NCBI GenBank assembly: GCA_963977675.1 | Contig: CAXBPY010000022.1 | Location: 1 to 41,772 of the forward strand | DNA length: 41,772 bases | Reading direction: 5' to 3' | Source: CAXBPY01 sp003455275 | Lineage (GTDB): Bacteria; Bacteroidota; Bacteroidia; Chitinophagales; UBA10324 | Shown here: positions 24,036 through 33,656 of the stretch, piece by piece | Layout: every line of letters begins with the position of its first letter | Numbering within the stretch: position 1 is the first letter of the stretch | Program-made: the position numbers and the translations under genes | Notes under the pieces: generated by a model | The model's input: the letters and a program-made list of their open reading frames with translations, nothing else | Told to the model about the DNA's origin: nothing | The model's database searches: none

Positions 24036-27000
24036 ATGAATAAAGTTTTACTGTTTTTATCGCTCTGCATTTTAGTTTCATTAAACTTATCAGCACAGCA
24101 ATCGAAAATTTCGGTTCCATCACAACTTTCATTTATTGAAAATAAAGGCCAGCTCAGGCTTTCAGGAATTCATCAGGAAGATATTCTTTATTATACCCAG
24201 TCACCGGAATTCAATATTTATATCGCTAAAGGAAAAATATTTTATTCCTTTTCGAAAAAAAATAAAATTGACAGAAATGTTTCAGATAAAGAAATGCCTT
24301 CAGAAAACTGTTCGACAGAATATTATACCGTTGAGTTGGCGCTTCAGAATTTGAATCCATCCGTTTCAATTATTTCAGAGAACCGCTCATCGCTCGTTTC
24401 TAATTATTTTTTGCCTCAATGCAAGCAGGGAATTTCAGTGACTTCATATGAGAAGGTGATAATGCAAAATGTATATAAAGGAATTGACTGGGTTTTGTAT
24501 TTCAACAACGAAAATGGAAACAGAAATTTTAAATATGATTTTATTCTTCATCCTGATGCTGATGCAGGTGAAATTAAAATCAAATGCAGCTCATCGTCAT
24601 CCATTTCATTGGGAAGAAACGGCGGACTAAGAATTGAAACTCCTTTTGGAAATATCAATGATGGAAAACCGGTATCTCAATATCAAGAATCGAAATTGAA
24701 TATAAATTCTTCTTTTACTCTTAGCGATAATGTTATCGGATTTTCTCTTGGAGCTTATGATCATTCCTTAACCGCAGTTATTGATCCTACAGTATTGTGG
24801 TCAACCTATTTCGGTTATAATGGTGATGAACACGGCAGGGCAATTTATGTAGATGACAATGGATACATCTATGCCGCCGGGTTTACAAATAGTTCAAACT
24901 TCCCTTCAACACTTGGTTACAGTTCTCCGATTCACGATGCTTTTGATGGCTGGATAATGAAACTCACTCCCGGCTTTCAACCTGTTTGGATAACTTACAT
25001 CGGAGGAAGTCTGGCAGATGTGGTTCGTTGCGTTGAAACTGATTCTGCAGGAAATGTGTTTGCTGCTATGGAAACGCGCAGTGGTGATATACCAACTTTT
25101 AATGCATACCAGCCAATTAAAAATGATACTGATGATTTTTATATTTTAAAACTAAACCCTTCAGGCTATCCGATTTGGGGGAGTTTTTATGGCGGCGACA
25201 GTCTGGATGCCATGAGGCGGTTGAAATTATCCCATCACGGCTATCTTGTTGCGAGTGGCTATTCAAGAAGCTTGAATTTTCCTATGGTAAATCCGGTTGA
25301 CGCAACAAATAATGGAAGTGCCGATGCGATTGTTATGAAGCTGGATATGGCCACCGGTTATCTTTTGAAGAGCACATATCTTGGCGGATCAGCTTATGAT
25401 GAACCCGTTGGAATTTCATTAGATCAGAACGGAAATATTTTTGTTGTAGGAACGACTGAAAGCAATAATTTTCCTTTAGCCAATCCATATCAAAATATTC
25501 TGAAGGGAACGAGTGATATCTTTCTTACAAAACTTAAACCCGACTTTACGCTTGATTGGTCAACCTATTTTGGCTGTACGAAAAGTGATGATGGCAATGC
25601 AATAGCGGTTGACTCATTTGGAAATTGTGTTATAACTGGAACTACATCAAAAAATAATTACCCGACACTTAATGCATGGCAACCTGTGTTTAAATTTCCT
25701 TCTGATGCTGTGATTTCGAAATTTAATTCAACAGGAGGATTGATGTGGTCAACTTATGCCGGTGGTTCAGGTTCTGAAGAAGGAGTAGCCGTTGCATTTG
25801 ATAAATATGGAAATGTTTTGGCAACCGGGTACACAATGAGTTCAACATTTCCGGTTTTGAATCCTTTACAACAAAATTTATCAGGAACGAAGGATGCATT
25901 TGTTATTCGACTGAATAAATATGGAGCCGGACTCATTTCCACATACTATGGCGGAAGCGGAAGCGAAAGCGCACGGGCAATTGCAGTTGACAAAGTAGGA
26001 TCAGTTTATGTTATAGGTTCAACCAGTAGCTATGATTTGTATCTAAAAAATCCAATTCAATCTGCTAACGGAACCCTTGCAGATAACGGAAGCGATGCGT
26101 TTATCTTAAAGATGAATTATGCAATGGTCAGCAAACCAATCATAACTGTTACTGGCGGAAATCCAAAATGCTATCTAACTGATTCAGTAAAGCTCACCAG
26201 CAATATTCCCTATGGAAATCTTTGGAGCACCGGTTCGTTAGATTCTTCAATCAATACGAATTTGACCGGAACATTTTATGTGACTCAAACCGATTCAACA
26301 GGCCTGGGCATATCATCAGATAATATTTCAATAACAAATAATCCTGTTGCTTACTTTTCATTTGATTCAACTTCAAAAGTTATTTGTTACGGAAATGCAG
26401 ATACACTGACAGCGCCTTTTATGGCCGGGGTAAATTATCAATGGACAGGCCCTGTAGGTTTTACATCTAATATTCAAAATCCAATTTTGAGTGATTTGAA
26501 TGAAGTCAATATGGGTGTTTATCAGTGTGTGGCACTTAATGGAAACTGTTCGCGGGTTATAAAAAAAATTAATCTGCTTGCGCTTGCCAATATTCAAGAG
26601 CCAACCAACACAACATATAGCGGAGAAGTATGTACCGGAAATTCTTTTACACTATTAACTGATTTCAAACCCGGAATGCAGTATAACTGGTCAGGACCAA
26701 ATGGTTGGACTTCAAATCTGCAAAACCCAACCATTACAAACGCTCAATCCAATTCTGCAGGAGTTTATTCGTTATTTCTTTCTTCTATGAATTGCCAAAG
26801 CAATTCTCAATCTGTTCAGGTAATTGTTGATACTCCTCCGGTATCTGATGCAGGTCAGGACTTATATGTATGCAATGGAACCAACGCTGTAACTATGGAT
26901 GCAACAAATCCTGCGGCAGGACTGGGAAGTTGGACCTATTCAGGAACAACTCAGCTTCACATCGTTTCACCTAATGATCCCAACTCGCAAATTACAAATA

Positions 27001-27656
27001 TTTCTTCAGCCACTAATCAGTTGAAATGGACAGTTAGTAATGGCACCTGTACTCCGGCGCAAGACATTGCAATAATTAAATATACATCGAGCCCAAATTT
27101 TGGTTGCATAAAACCTGTAAATCTTTACAGTGTTGTAAACGGAAACAGTGTAACTCTAACCTGGTCAAACTGCACGATTGCGGATCAGTATTATGTCCGA
27201 TACATTTTAGGCTCGGTATCGAAGAAGAAGTACACCACAGCTCACGGAACTATTATTAATAACCTGGCACCCGGAACCTATTACTGGAATGTTAAACCTA
27301 AATGCAGTGGAGTGTGGACCAGCCAATGGTCAGTTACAAAATCATTTACCATTCTTCCGCCAAGAGATGAAGATGAAACAGAATCTTCAAGCGAGAATTT
27401 GGGAAGTCAGCTTTCAATCTTTCCCAATCCCGCAAATGATTTGATAAGTATTTCATTTGATGTTCAGCACGAATCAAATTATCAGTTTAAAGTATTTGAC
27501 CTTTCCGGAAAAGAAATTATTTCGATGAATAAACATTTTGAAGAAGGTGAGTGGATTGAACCACTTTACATTTCACAGCTCAGTTCAGGAATGTATATAT
27601 TCTGTTTGAAGAGTGAAGATGGAACATTCATTACGCGAAAATTCATTAAGCTGTAA
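24036..27656 (+). CDS. Large secreted SBBP-repeat / Ig-like protein with T9SS sorting domain
   Basis: 1206 residues with a signal peptide (MNKVLLFLSLCILVSLNLSAQQ). Residues about 30-250 start with FIENKGQLR and match the N-terminal DUF7948-type domain found before SBBP repeats. Residues about 255-690 contain about nine SBBP-like beta-propeller repeats of about 50 residues, each with a WSTYFGG-like strand, a DxxGNxYxxGxT turn and a conserved FPxxNPxQ segment. Residues about 700-1010 are Ig-like/PKD-like modules (GNPKCYLTDSVKL; two YQWTGPVGFTSNIQNP / YNWSGPNGWTSNLQNP repeats). Residues about 1030-1110 resemble a fibronectin type III domain. The last about 75 residues (LSIFPNPANDLISI ... MYIFCLKSEDGTFITRKFIKL) are a type A T9SS sorting domain. 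Probably an adhesin-like surface protein. Its stop abuts that of folC with no gap. Confidence 0.92.
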   Translation: MNKVLLFLSLCILVSLNLSAQQSKISVPSQLSFIENKGQLRLSGIHQEDILYYTQSPEFNIYIAKGKIFYSFSKKNKIDRNVSDKEMPSENCSTEYYTVELALQNLNPSVSIISENRSSLVSNYFLPQCKQGISVTSYEKVIMQNVYKGIDWVLYFNNENGNRNFKYDFILHPDADAGEIKIKCSSSSSISLGRNGGLRIETPFGNINDGKPVSQYQESKLNINSSFTLSDNVIGFSLGAYDHSLTAVIDPTVLWSTYFGYNGDEHGRAIYVDDNGYIYAAGFTNSSNFPSTLGYSSPIHDAFDGWIMKLTPGFQPVWITYIGGSLADVVRCVETDSAGNVFAAMETRSGDIPTFNAYQPIKNDTDDFYILKLNPSGYPIWGSFYGGDSLDAMRRLKLSHHGYLVASGYSRSLNFPMVNPVDATNNGSADAIVMKLDMATGYLLKSTYLGGSAYDEPVGISLDQNGNIFVVGTTESNNFPLANPYQNILKGTSDIFLTKLKPDFTLDWSTYFGCTKSDDGNAIAVDSFGNCVITGTTSKNNYPTLNAWQPVFKFPSDAVISKFNSTGGLMWSTYAGGSGSEEGVAVAFDKYGNVLATGYTMSSTFPVLNPLQQNLSGTKDAFVIRLNKYGAGLISTYYGGSGSESARAIAVDKVGSVYVIGSTSSYDLYLKNPIQSANGTLADNGSDAFILKMNYAMVSKPIITVTGGNPKCYLTDSVKLTSNIPYGNLWSTGSLDSSINTNLTGTFYVTQTDSTGLGISSDNISITNNPVAYFSFDSTSKVICYGNADTLTAPFMAGVNYQWTGPVGFTSNIQNPILSDLNEVNMGVYQCVALNGNCSRVIKKINLLALANIQEPTNTTYSGEVCTGNSFTLLTDFKPGMQYNWSGPNGWTSNLQNPTITNAQSNSAGVYSLFLSSMNCQSNSQSVQVIVDTPPVSDAGQDLYVCNGTNAVTMDATNPAAGLGSWTYSGTTQLHIVSPNDPNSQITNISSATNQLKWTVSNGTCTPAQDIAIIKYTSSPNFGCIKPVNLYSVVNGNSVTLTWSNCTIADQYYVRYILGSVSKKKYTTAHGTIINNLAPGTYYWNVKPKCSGVWTSQWSVTKSFTILPPRDEDETESSSENLGSQLSIFPNPANDLISISFDVQHESNYQFKVFDLSGKEIISMNKHFEEGEWIEPLYISQLSSGMYIFCLKSEDGTFITRKFIKL

Positions 27657-28937
27657 TCACAGAACTTCAGCAACGACAAAAGTGCTTCCGCCAATAAAAA
27701 TTAAATCTTTGACGGAAGCATTTTTTTTTGCGGCTTCATAAGCAAGATTTACTGATGAAAATTTTTTGCCGGTAAGCCCAAAATTTTTTGCATCGCTCAA
27801 TAAAATTTTTTCATCTAATCCTCTCGGCAAATCAGGTTTACAGAAATAGTATGTAAAGTTTTTCGGGAGCAGTTTCAGAATTTTAATTCGGTCTTTATCA
27901 CTCACCATCCCGAAAACAAAATGAACTTTATCTTTTTTCAGCGATCGAATTTGTGAAAGTGTTATTCGGATTCCGGCTTCGTTGTGCCCGACATCAGCAA
28001 TGGTAAGAGGCGCAGAATTCAAAACCTCCCATCTTCCGCGCAGTCCTGTTTTTGATTTTACATTTTGCAAACCATCTGCAAGATCTGAATCAGAAATTCT
28101 GAATTTCTTTTTTCGCAATTTATCAATTGATGTAAGAATGGTGAGCAGATTTTTCTGCTGATAAATTCCTGTTAAATCAAGCTTGAAATCTTTCTTTTTC
28201 TTTCCGGCAATCACAGAGATGATCTGAGTGTTATTACTCACAATTGAATTTGTGATAAAATATTTTTCGCTGGCAAAGGCGATTTTGCTTTTCATCAGTG
28301 CCGCTTTTTGTTCAAACACTTTTTGCGTCAGCGGATTTTTTTCTCCGATCACCACAGGAACATTGCTTTTAATTATTCCAGCTTTTTCTGCTGCAATTTT
28401 CTTGAGCGTTTTACCAAGTAGTTCTTTATGATCAAAAGAAATATTGGTGATGATGGAAAGAACCGGAGTAATAACATTGGTTGAATCGAGCCTTCCGCCA
28501 AGTCCGGTTTCAATCACAGCGATGTCTACATTTTCTTCTGCAAAAAAATTAAATGCAAGTCCAACGGTCCATTCAAAGAACGAAGGTTTTATTTTTTCAA
28601 ACTGTGTTGAATATTTTTTTACAAATGCAATTACATTTTTTTCAGGAATCATTTTGCCATTGATTCTGATTCGCTCCCTGAAATCTTTTAGGTGAGGAGA
28701 AGTGTAAAGTCCTGTTTTGTATCCCGCTGTTTGAAGAATTGCAGCGAGCGAATGTGATACTGAACCTTTGCCATTTGTTCCGGCAATATGAATGCTCTTG
28801 AATTTATTGTGTGGATTGCCGAGCAGTTTGCAAATCGCAATGGTGTTATTCAAATCTGCTTTGTACGCTGCCGCACCGATGCGATGAAACATCGGAAGCT
28901 GCGAATACAAGTAGTCAAGTGTCTGAGAATAATTCAT
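27657..28937 (-). CDS. folC: Bifunctional folylpolyglutamate synthase / dihydrofolate synthase
   Basis: 426 residues, normal length for the Mur-ligase-like FolC. Visible signatures are the P-loop HIAGTNGKGSVSH (near 51-63), YTSPHLKDFRERI (near 78-91), ETGLGGRLDSTNV (near 141-153), NISFDHKELLG (near 165-175) and ADVGHNEAG (near 310). It adds glutamate to dihydropteroate and to tetrahydrofolates in the cytosol. It is the last gene of a minus-strand run behind asnB and a degraded oxidoreductase fragment. No terminator is possible between it and the convergent secreted-protein gene, because the stop codons touch. Confidence 0.97.
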   Translation of the reverse strand: MNYSQTLDYLYSQLPMFHRIGAAAYKADLNNTIAICKLLGNPHNKFKSIHIAGTNGKGSVSHSLAAILQTAGYKTGLYTSPHLKDFRERIRINGKMIPEKNVIAFVKKYSTQFEKIKPSFFEWTVGLAFNFFAEENVDIAVIETGLGGRLDSTNVITPVLSIITNISFDHKELLGKTLKKIAAEKAGIIKSNVPVVIGEKNPLTQKVFEQKAALMKSKIAFASEKYFITNSIVSNNTQIISVIAGKKKKDFKLDLTGIYQQKNLLTILTSIDKLRKKKFRISDSDLADGLQNVKSKTGLRGRWEVLNSAPLTIADVGHNEAGIRITLSQIRSLKKDKVHFVFGMVSDKDRIKILKLLPKNFTYYFCKPDLPRGLDEKILLSDAKNFGLTGKKFSSVNLAYEAAKKNASVKDLIFIGGSTFVVAEVL

Positions 28938-29104
28938 TCAAGCAGCAATAATAATTTTCGCAAAAAAGGTTGTTCAAATAGTTTTTCAATAATTAGCATG
29001 TTGGGATTTGTTTTGATTTCCAAATGGATTTTTTTTTCAATGATGAGTTTCGCAGAGAAGATTAACAGGTGTTCTGATTCTTCTATTAATGATTGGTCTA
29101 TTTT
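28938..29104. other. Gap without recognisable gene between folC and the oxidoreductase fragment
   Basis: On the minus strand the frame of the fragment stays open for about 50 codons after its TAA (KIDQSLIEESEHLLIF ... LLLLLE) and ends at the folC ATG. I recognise nothing in it; it may be further decayed remnant or chance in AT-rich DNA. Confidence 0.4.
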
Positions 29105-29281
29105 TTAGATTTCCTTGTATCTGAAATCAAGAAAAAAATTTTCATATGTGACCGCGCGTATTAACCCGCCACAAAAATTTTCTTTCTCTATGATGGTAAC
29201 TTCTTTCCCTGCTTTCAACAATGAGTATGCAGCAGATAATCCTCCTGCACCTGCACCAAGAACCAGAATTTCAGTTTTCAT
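29105..29281 (-). pseudogene. N-terminal fragment of an FAD/NAD(P)-binding oxidoreductase
   Basis: 58 codons starting 10 bases behind the asnB stop: MKTEILVLGAGAGGLSAAYS continues with a helix, then EVTIIEKENFCGGLIRAVTY, then ends at LDFRYKEI and a stop. The GAGAGG dinucleotide loop, the acidic end of strand two (EKE) and the GGL(I/S)R motif are those of the protoporphyrinogen-oxidase/UDP-galactopyranose-mutase-like flavoproteins, which are usually above 400 residues. In those proteins an FDIGGHRFF-like segment would follow at exactly the point where similarity ends here. I therefore read it as a gene truncated by deletion, in the asnB operon. It is too short to be a functional enzyme. Confidence 0.8.
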
Positions 29282-29290
29282 TCTTGGATA

Positions 29291-31276
29291 TTATTTCATC
29301 CCGAAAATTTTCATCCACGCAGCGAAACTGACAAACTTCAGTGTCCTGTAATTCTCCGGCTTGGATGGATTATGGAAAAGTTTATCAAAATTTTTCAACA
29401 ACAAATTCACATTGATAAAATCACTCAGCTCAGCAGTAAAGTAAGACCTGAATTGTTCGCGTGATTCACTCATCCATTTATTATTCGGACTTGCAAATCC
29501 CATTTTGTCACGACGATTGTAAATCGCTTTCGGAATAATATCCTTTACGGACTCACGAAGCAGATGCTTGCTTCTTGCATTCCTGATTTTGTATGTGCCG
29601 GCAATGCTGAATACATATTCTATCAGGGGAACATCATCAGCAAAGGGAGTTCGTGATTCAACAGAATGAATCATTCCATTCCTGTCTTCGCGAAGCAAAA
29701 GTTCTTTCAGATAATTTCCGTTGAAATCATTTTGAAGTGTTTCATTCAGGGAAGAAGTAAATATTTTTTGTTCCCATCGGTCACGATACTGCCGAAGCAA
29801 ATCGGGATTTACATTTTTCAGTTCTGTGAAGAATATTTTTTTCAGCGAAAGAGATTTGCCCTGTTCCACTCTTCGTTTGAGACGAAGCCGCGTCAGGAAA
29901 TTTTTACCGTTAAGTTGTTCAAAATATTTTTTCTCTTCTGAGTATTCTTTTTGCTGAGAGTTGCTTTTGTATTCATTGAGCAGGCTTAACTCATATTGTT
30001 TATATCCACCGAATAATTCATCGCCACCCTGGCCATCTAATAAAACTTTTACTCCGGATTCTTTTGCCAATTGCATGACTCTATAGTGTGCATAAGAACT
30101 CGTAGACCAGATAGGAACATCATGGGCATATATCAGTTTCTCAAAGTCGGCCGCAAAATCTTTTTGAGTAGGAAAAACACGATGCCATTTTGTTTTTGTT
30201 TTATCGACAACAGTCTTGGCCCAATGTTCTTCGTTGAAATTTGACTCACTGAAACAAGTAGTAAAAGCATTTTGAAGATTGCCAACCTGCGAATAATTAT
30301 TTTCATTCATCAGCTCATTCACCATGCAAACAATTGCAGAACTGTCTATGCCTCCGCTTAAGCATGTGCCTACTGGCGCATCCGAGCGAAGCCGTAATTC
30401 AATTGCATTTTTTATCAGCGACCGGATGGAGGAAATATGTTGCTCAGATTTTTTTTCATTGAATGTTTCAAACTGATTATTCCATTTCAACTCATAATAT
30501 TTAATGAGTTTGAAATCTCCATTCGAAACTTTTAGTGTAAAGGAATGAGCGGTTGGTAATTCATTTATGTTTTTATAAAGACCTTCGGACTCAGTTTCCA
30601 ATTTGTTGAGAGCAAAAAAATCAAACGCAGCTTTATGATTAATTTCTTTCGGAACAAATGGAAGAGTCAACAGCGCTTTTTGTTCAGATGCAAAAGCGAA
30701 ATGATTTTCATTCCTGAAATAGTAGAAAGGTTTTACACCAAATCGATCGCGTGAACCGAACAATAAATTTTCTTTCCGGTCATAAATCACAAACGCCCAC
30801 ATGCCATTAAAATGCTTTACACAATCTGCTCCCCACTTTTCATAAGAGTGAAGAATAACTTCAATGTCCGTTTTAGTTCTGAATATGAATCCGTGTTGCT
30901 TTAACTCTTCACGAAGCTCAATGTAGTTATAGATTTCTCCATTGTATGTAATCCAATATCGTGTGTCTTCTGAACACATTGGCTGATGACCGGCAGGAGA
31001 AAGATCTATGATTGACAACCGCCGGTGTCCAAGCTGAACAGGAAAAATTTCATTCACACTTTGAACATCAGCTGTGGGAGAGTAGCGGAAATTATTTTGT
31101 CGAGAAGACAACGGAGTATCATCACTGAACGCGCAAACAAATTTTTCAGGTGAAGCAAGCAGGTAACCTTCACCATCCGGTCCGCGATGACGAATACAAT
31201 CTGTCATCTTCTTTAGGTGAAGAAGGGAGTTAGTTTCCTGAGAAGTAAAATTTATGATTCCGGCAATGCCGCACAT
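29291..31276 (-). CDS. asnB: Asparagine synthase (glutamine-hydrolysing)
   Basis: 661 residues, normal for AsnB. Cys2 of MCGIAGI is the glutaminase nucleophile. The N-terminal Ntn domain shows GHRRLSIIDLSPAGHQPM (83-100) and YNGEIYNYIELREEL (111-125). The synthetase domain has the ATP pyrophosphatase loop SGGIDSS (307-313) and the GQGGDELFGGY segment near residue 408. It makes asparagine from aspartate, glutamine and ATP. Paralogues in surface-sugar clusters amidate sugars, and the oxidoreductase remnant behind it recalls such clusters, but no other glycan gene is adjacent. A possible -7 box (CATATTTG on the minus strand, 31294-31301) lies close to the start. Confidence 0.96.
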   Translation of the reverse strand: MCGIAGIINFTSQETNSLLHLKKMTDCIRHRGPDGEGYLLASPEKFVCAFSDDTPLSSRQNNFRYSPTADVQSVNEIFPVQLGHRRLSIIDLSPAGHQPMCSEDTRYWITYNGEIYNYIELREELKQHGFIFRTKTDIEVILHSYEKWGADCVKHFNGMWAFVIYDRKENLLFGSRDRFGVKPFYYFRNENHFAFASEQKALLTLPFVPKEINHKAAFDFFALNKLETESEGLYKNINELPTAHSFTLKVSNGDFKLIKYYELKWNNQFETFNEKKSEQHISSIRSLIKNAIELRLRSDAPVGTCLSGGIDSSAIVCMVNELMNENNYSQVGNLQNAFTTCFSESNFNEEHWAKTVVDKTKTKWHRVFPTQKDFAADFEKLIYAHDVPIWSTSSYAHYRVMQLAKESGVKVLLDGQGGDELFGGYKQYELSLLNEYKSNSQQKEYSEEKKYFEQLNGKNFLTRLRLKRRVEQGKSLSLKKIFFTELKNVNPDLLRQYRDRWEQKIFTSSLNETLQNDFNGNYLKELLLREDRNGMIHSVESRTPFADDVPLIEYVFSIAGTYKIRNARSKHLLRESVKDIIPKAIYNRRDKMGFASPNNKWMSESREQFRSYFTAELSDFINVNLLLKNFDKLFHNPSKPENYRTLKFVSFAAWMKIFGMK

Positions 31277-31301
31277 TTGCTAATCTATTGGCGCAAATAT
31301 G

Positions 31302-31628
31302 AACCCAAATAATTTCTGATAAGGACGAACAGGAAATTGAAATGACAGTAAATAATTTATTTCAACGATGGAGTTTTCCGATTCATGTACTTCCAATCTT
31401 TATCCTTAAAAAAATTTTAGGAATTAAAGTGTATTTATTAAAAGTTAAATAATTTTTTGAGCCAATCTGCGGTAGTTCTGATTTAATATTTTTTAAAAAT
31501 TGCCATTAACTTTTTTGACAAGAAGAACCTGCTTAATTAAGTAAACTGCTAAGATCCATACCTGGTTAGCTCCAGTTGAATATTGAAATCAGATTTAAAA
31601 TTCCCAAATCATAAATGGCGCTTCTGAT
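31302..31628. other. Intergenic region between divergent asnB and aldolase genes
   Basis: About 330 bases of very AT-rich DNA without ORF or RNA gene that I can recognise. It holds a small TTGAAAT/ATTTCAA inverted pair near 31340-31365 and several A/T runs. Confidence 0.4.
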
Positions 31629-31636
31629 TACATTTG
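31629..31636 (+). promoter_or_regulatory. -7 element TACATTTG of the aldolase gene
   Basis: Exact TAnnTTTG match followed by CCCCCTCCC, with no clear -33 TTTG. The predicted transcript would begin right at a CCGAA ATTC TTCGG hairpin (31644-31657), 26 bases before the ATG. Confidence 0.55.
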
Positions 31637-31682
31637 CCCCCTCCCGAAATTCTTCGGAATAAAACATTAACAAAATCATTTA

Positions 31683-32744
31683 ATGGCAACAATTGATAAA
31701 ATCAATACCCTTCTCGGCGACAAAGCCGGTTACCTTTTAGATCATGTTAGCGGATCGATAGACAAAAAAAACATACATGCTCCCGGTCCTGATGTAATAG
31801 ACCGTCTGTGGATGCAAACAGATCGCAGTTCCCAGGTTCTTCGTAATTTGCAAAGTATATATGGCCACGGACGCCTTGCTAATTCCGGATATGTTTCGAT
31901 TCTTCCTGTTGATCAGGGAATCGAACACAGCGGCGGCGCATCGTTTGCACCAAACCCAATTTATTTCGACCCTGAAAATATTGTTAAGCTTGCCATTGAG
32001 GGCGGATGTAATGCAGTAGCTACTACCTATGGAGTTCTCGCAAGTGTGTCAAGAAAATATGCTCATAAGATTCCATTTATTGTTAAGATCAATCACAATG
32101 AATTTCTAACTTATCCCAATAAGTTCGATCAAATAATGTTCGGTACAATAGAAGAGGCATGGAACCTTGGAGCTACAGCCGTAGGTGCAACAATTTATTT
32201 CGGCTCTGAAGAATCAGCAAGGCAAATTGTAGAAGTGGCTCGTGCATTTGAGTATGCTCACGAATTAGGCATGGCAACTATCCTCTGGTGCTACCTGCGC
32301 AATGGCTCATTTAAAAAAGATGGAGTAGATTATCACACAAGCGCAGATTTAACAGGGCAGGCCAATCATTTAGGTGTAACAATCAAGGCTGACATCGTGA
32401 AGCAAAAACTTCCGACAAATAATGGAGGATACACTGCATTGAATTTTGGAAAGACACATGCAAAAGTTTATCGCGAACTCAGCAGCGATCATCCTATCGA
32501 TTTGTGCCGTTACCAGGTTGCAAATTGTTATATGGGAAGAGTTGGATTAATTAACTCAGGCGGAGAATCGAAAGGAGCAAGTGACATGGCAGAAGCAGTC
32601 TACACCGCAATTGTAAATAAGCGCGCCGGCGGAACCGGACTTATAAGCGGACGCAAAGCATTTCAGAAACCAATGAATGAAGGTGTGGATTTGCTTAATA
32701 CAATTCAGGATGTTTACCTGGAAAAGAAAATTGATCTCGCTTAG
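31683..32744 (+). CDS. fbaB: Class I fructose-bisphosphate aldolase (archaeal/DhnA type)
   Basis: 353 residues. Cleaves fructose 1,6-bisphosphate to two triose phosphates in the cytosol by a Schiff-base mechanism. The sequence matches the Bacteroidota/enterobacterial FbaB type throughout: GYVSILPVDQGIEHSGGASF (near 68-87), EGGCNAVATTYGVL (near 104), PFIVKINHNEF (near 133), GATAVGATIYFGSEES (near 163), MATILWCYLRNGSFKKDG (near 199) and VTIKADIVKQKLPTNNGGY (near 236-254, includes the expected Schiff-base lysine region). The TTTG-type promoter and a hairpin at the transcript start lie upstream. accD follows after 49 bases that contain a 7-bp repeat. Confidence 0.95.
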   Translation: MATIDKINTLLGDKAGYLLDHVSGSIDKKNIHAPGPDVIDRLWMQTDRSSQVLRNLQSIYGHGRLANSGYVSILPVDQGIEHSGGASFAPNPIYFDPENIVKLAIEGGCNAVATTYGVLASVSRKYAHKIPFIVKINHNEFLTYPNKFDQIMFGTIEEAWNLGATAVGATIYFGSEESARQIVEVARAFEYAHELGMATILWCYLRNGSFKKDGVDYHTSADLTGQANHLGVTIKADIVKQKLPTNNGGYTALNFGKTHAKVYRELSSDHPIDLCRYQVANCYMGRVGLINSGGESKGASDMAEAVYTAIVNKRAGGTGLISGRKAFQKPMNEGVDLLNTIQDVYLEKKIDLA

Positions 32745-32752
32745 TTTTCATT

Positions 32753-32786
32753 TACTAATCACCAACCACTAACCACAAACCACTTG
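32753..32786. repeat. 7-bp tandem repeat between aldolase and accD (CACTAAC type)
   Basis: TACTAAT, CACCAAC, CACTAAC, CACAAAC, then partial CACTTG, in exact 7-base phase. It fills the gap between the stop of the aldolase and the accD start and would be part of the transcript. Confidence 0.8.
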
Positions 32787-32793
32787 TAATTTT

Positions 32794-33651
32794 ATGGCTT
32801 GGTTCAAAAGAGATAAACAAGGAATTACAACCTCAACCGAGGAAAAACTCGAAGTACCGGATGGCGTGTGGTGGCAGTGCTCCTCATGTAAAAAAACAAT
32901 TCCGACAGGAGACTTGATAGAAAATAAATATGTATGCCCTCAGTGTAATTATCATGCCCGCATTAATTCAAATGAATACTTCAATATAATTTATGATGAA
33001 GGTTCCGTAAAAAAATTGTTTGAAGACTTAGAGCCAAAAGATTTCCTTGGATTCGTAGACCTTAAACCTTACAAAGACCGTCTGGCAGAAACAAAGAAGA
33101 AAGTAAATGTGAGCGAAGCACTCACTGTGGGTTCAGGAAAAGTGAACGGACACAAACTCGTTACCTGTTGCATGAATTTTAATTTCATCGGAGGTTCAAT
33201 GGGCAGTGTGGTTGGAGAAAGAATTTCGCGCGCAATAGATTATTGCATTCAGAAAAAATATCCATTACTGGTAATCAGTAAATCAGGTGGCGCCCGAATG
33301 ATGGAAAGTGCTTTCAGTTTAATGCAGATGGCAAAAACTTCAGCCAAACTAACACAACTTGCAAAAGCAAAACTTCCCTACATCAGTTTGATGACCGACC
33401 CTACCACTGGCGGTGTTACTGCATCTTACGCCATGCTAGGCGACATAAACATTGCTGAACCAAATGCACTGATAGGTTTTGCCGGCCCTCGAGTTATTAA
33501 GGAAACAATAAAGAAAGATTTACCTAAAGGATTTCAGCGCTCTGAGTTTCTGCTTGAGCACGGCTTCCTTGATTTTATTGTTGACCGGAAAGATTTGAAG
33601 CAGCGCCTCACAGATGTAATTGAGCTGCTCATGCATAAAAACGAAAAATAA
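32794..33651 (+). CDS. accD: Acetyl-CoA carboxylase carboxyltransferase subunit beta
   Basis: 285 residues, the expected length. The zinc ribbon is formed by C29, C32, C48 and C51 (CSSCKK ... CPQC). The crotonase-like carboxyltransferase part includes FIGGSMGSVVGERISRA (near 129), SKSGGARMMESAFSLMQM (near 164), SLMTDPTTGGVTASYAMLGD (near 198) and GFAGPRVIKETI (near 227), which form the acetyl-CoA/biotin site. It works with AccA, AccB and AccC (not in this window) to make malonyl-CoA for fatty acid synthesis in the cytosol. Confidence 0.97.
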   Translation: MAWFKRDKQGITTSTEEKLEVPDGVWWQCSSCKKTIPTGDLIENKYVCPQCNYHARINSNEYFNIIYDEGSVKKLFEDLEPKDFLGFVDLKPYKDRLAETKKKVNVSEALTVGSGKVNGHKLVTCCMNFNFIGGSMGSVVGERISRAIDYCIQKKYPLLVISKSGGARMMESAFSLMQMAKTSAKLTQLAKAKLPYISLMTDPTTGGVTASYAMLGDINIAEPNALIGFAGPRVIKETIKKDLPKGFQRSEFLLEHGFLDFIVDRKDLKQRLTDVIELLMHKNEK

Positions 33652-33656
33652 ATAAG

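Noticed and set aside
29115..29351. Plus-strand frame of 78 codons (MYLKSRKKF...)
   Set aside because: It is the complement of the oxidoreductase fragment, whose minus-strand translation has clear Rossmann motifs.
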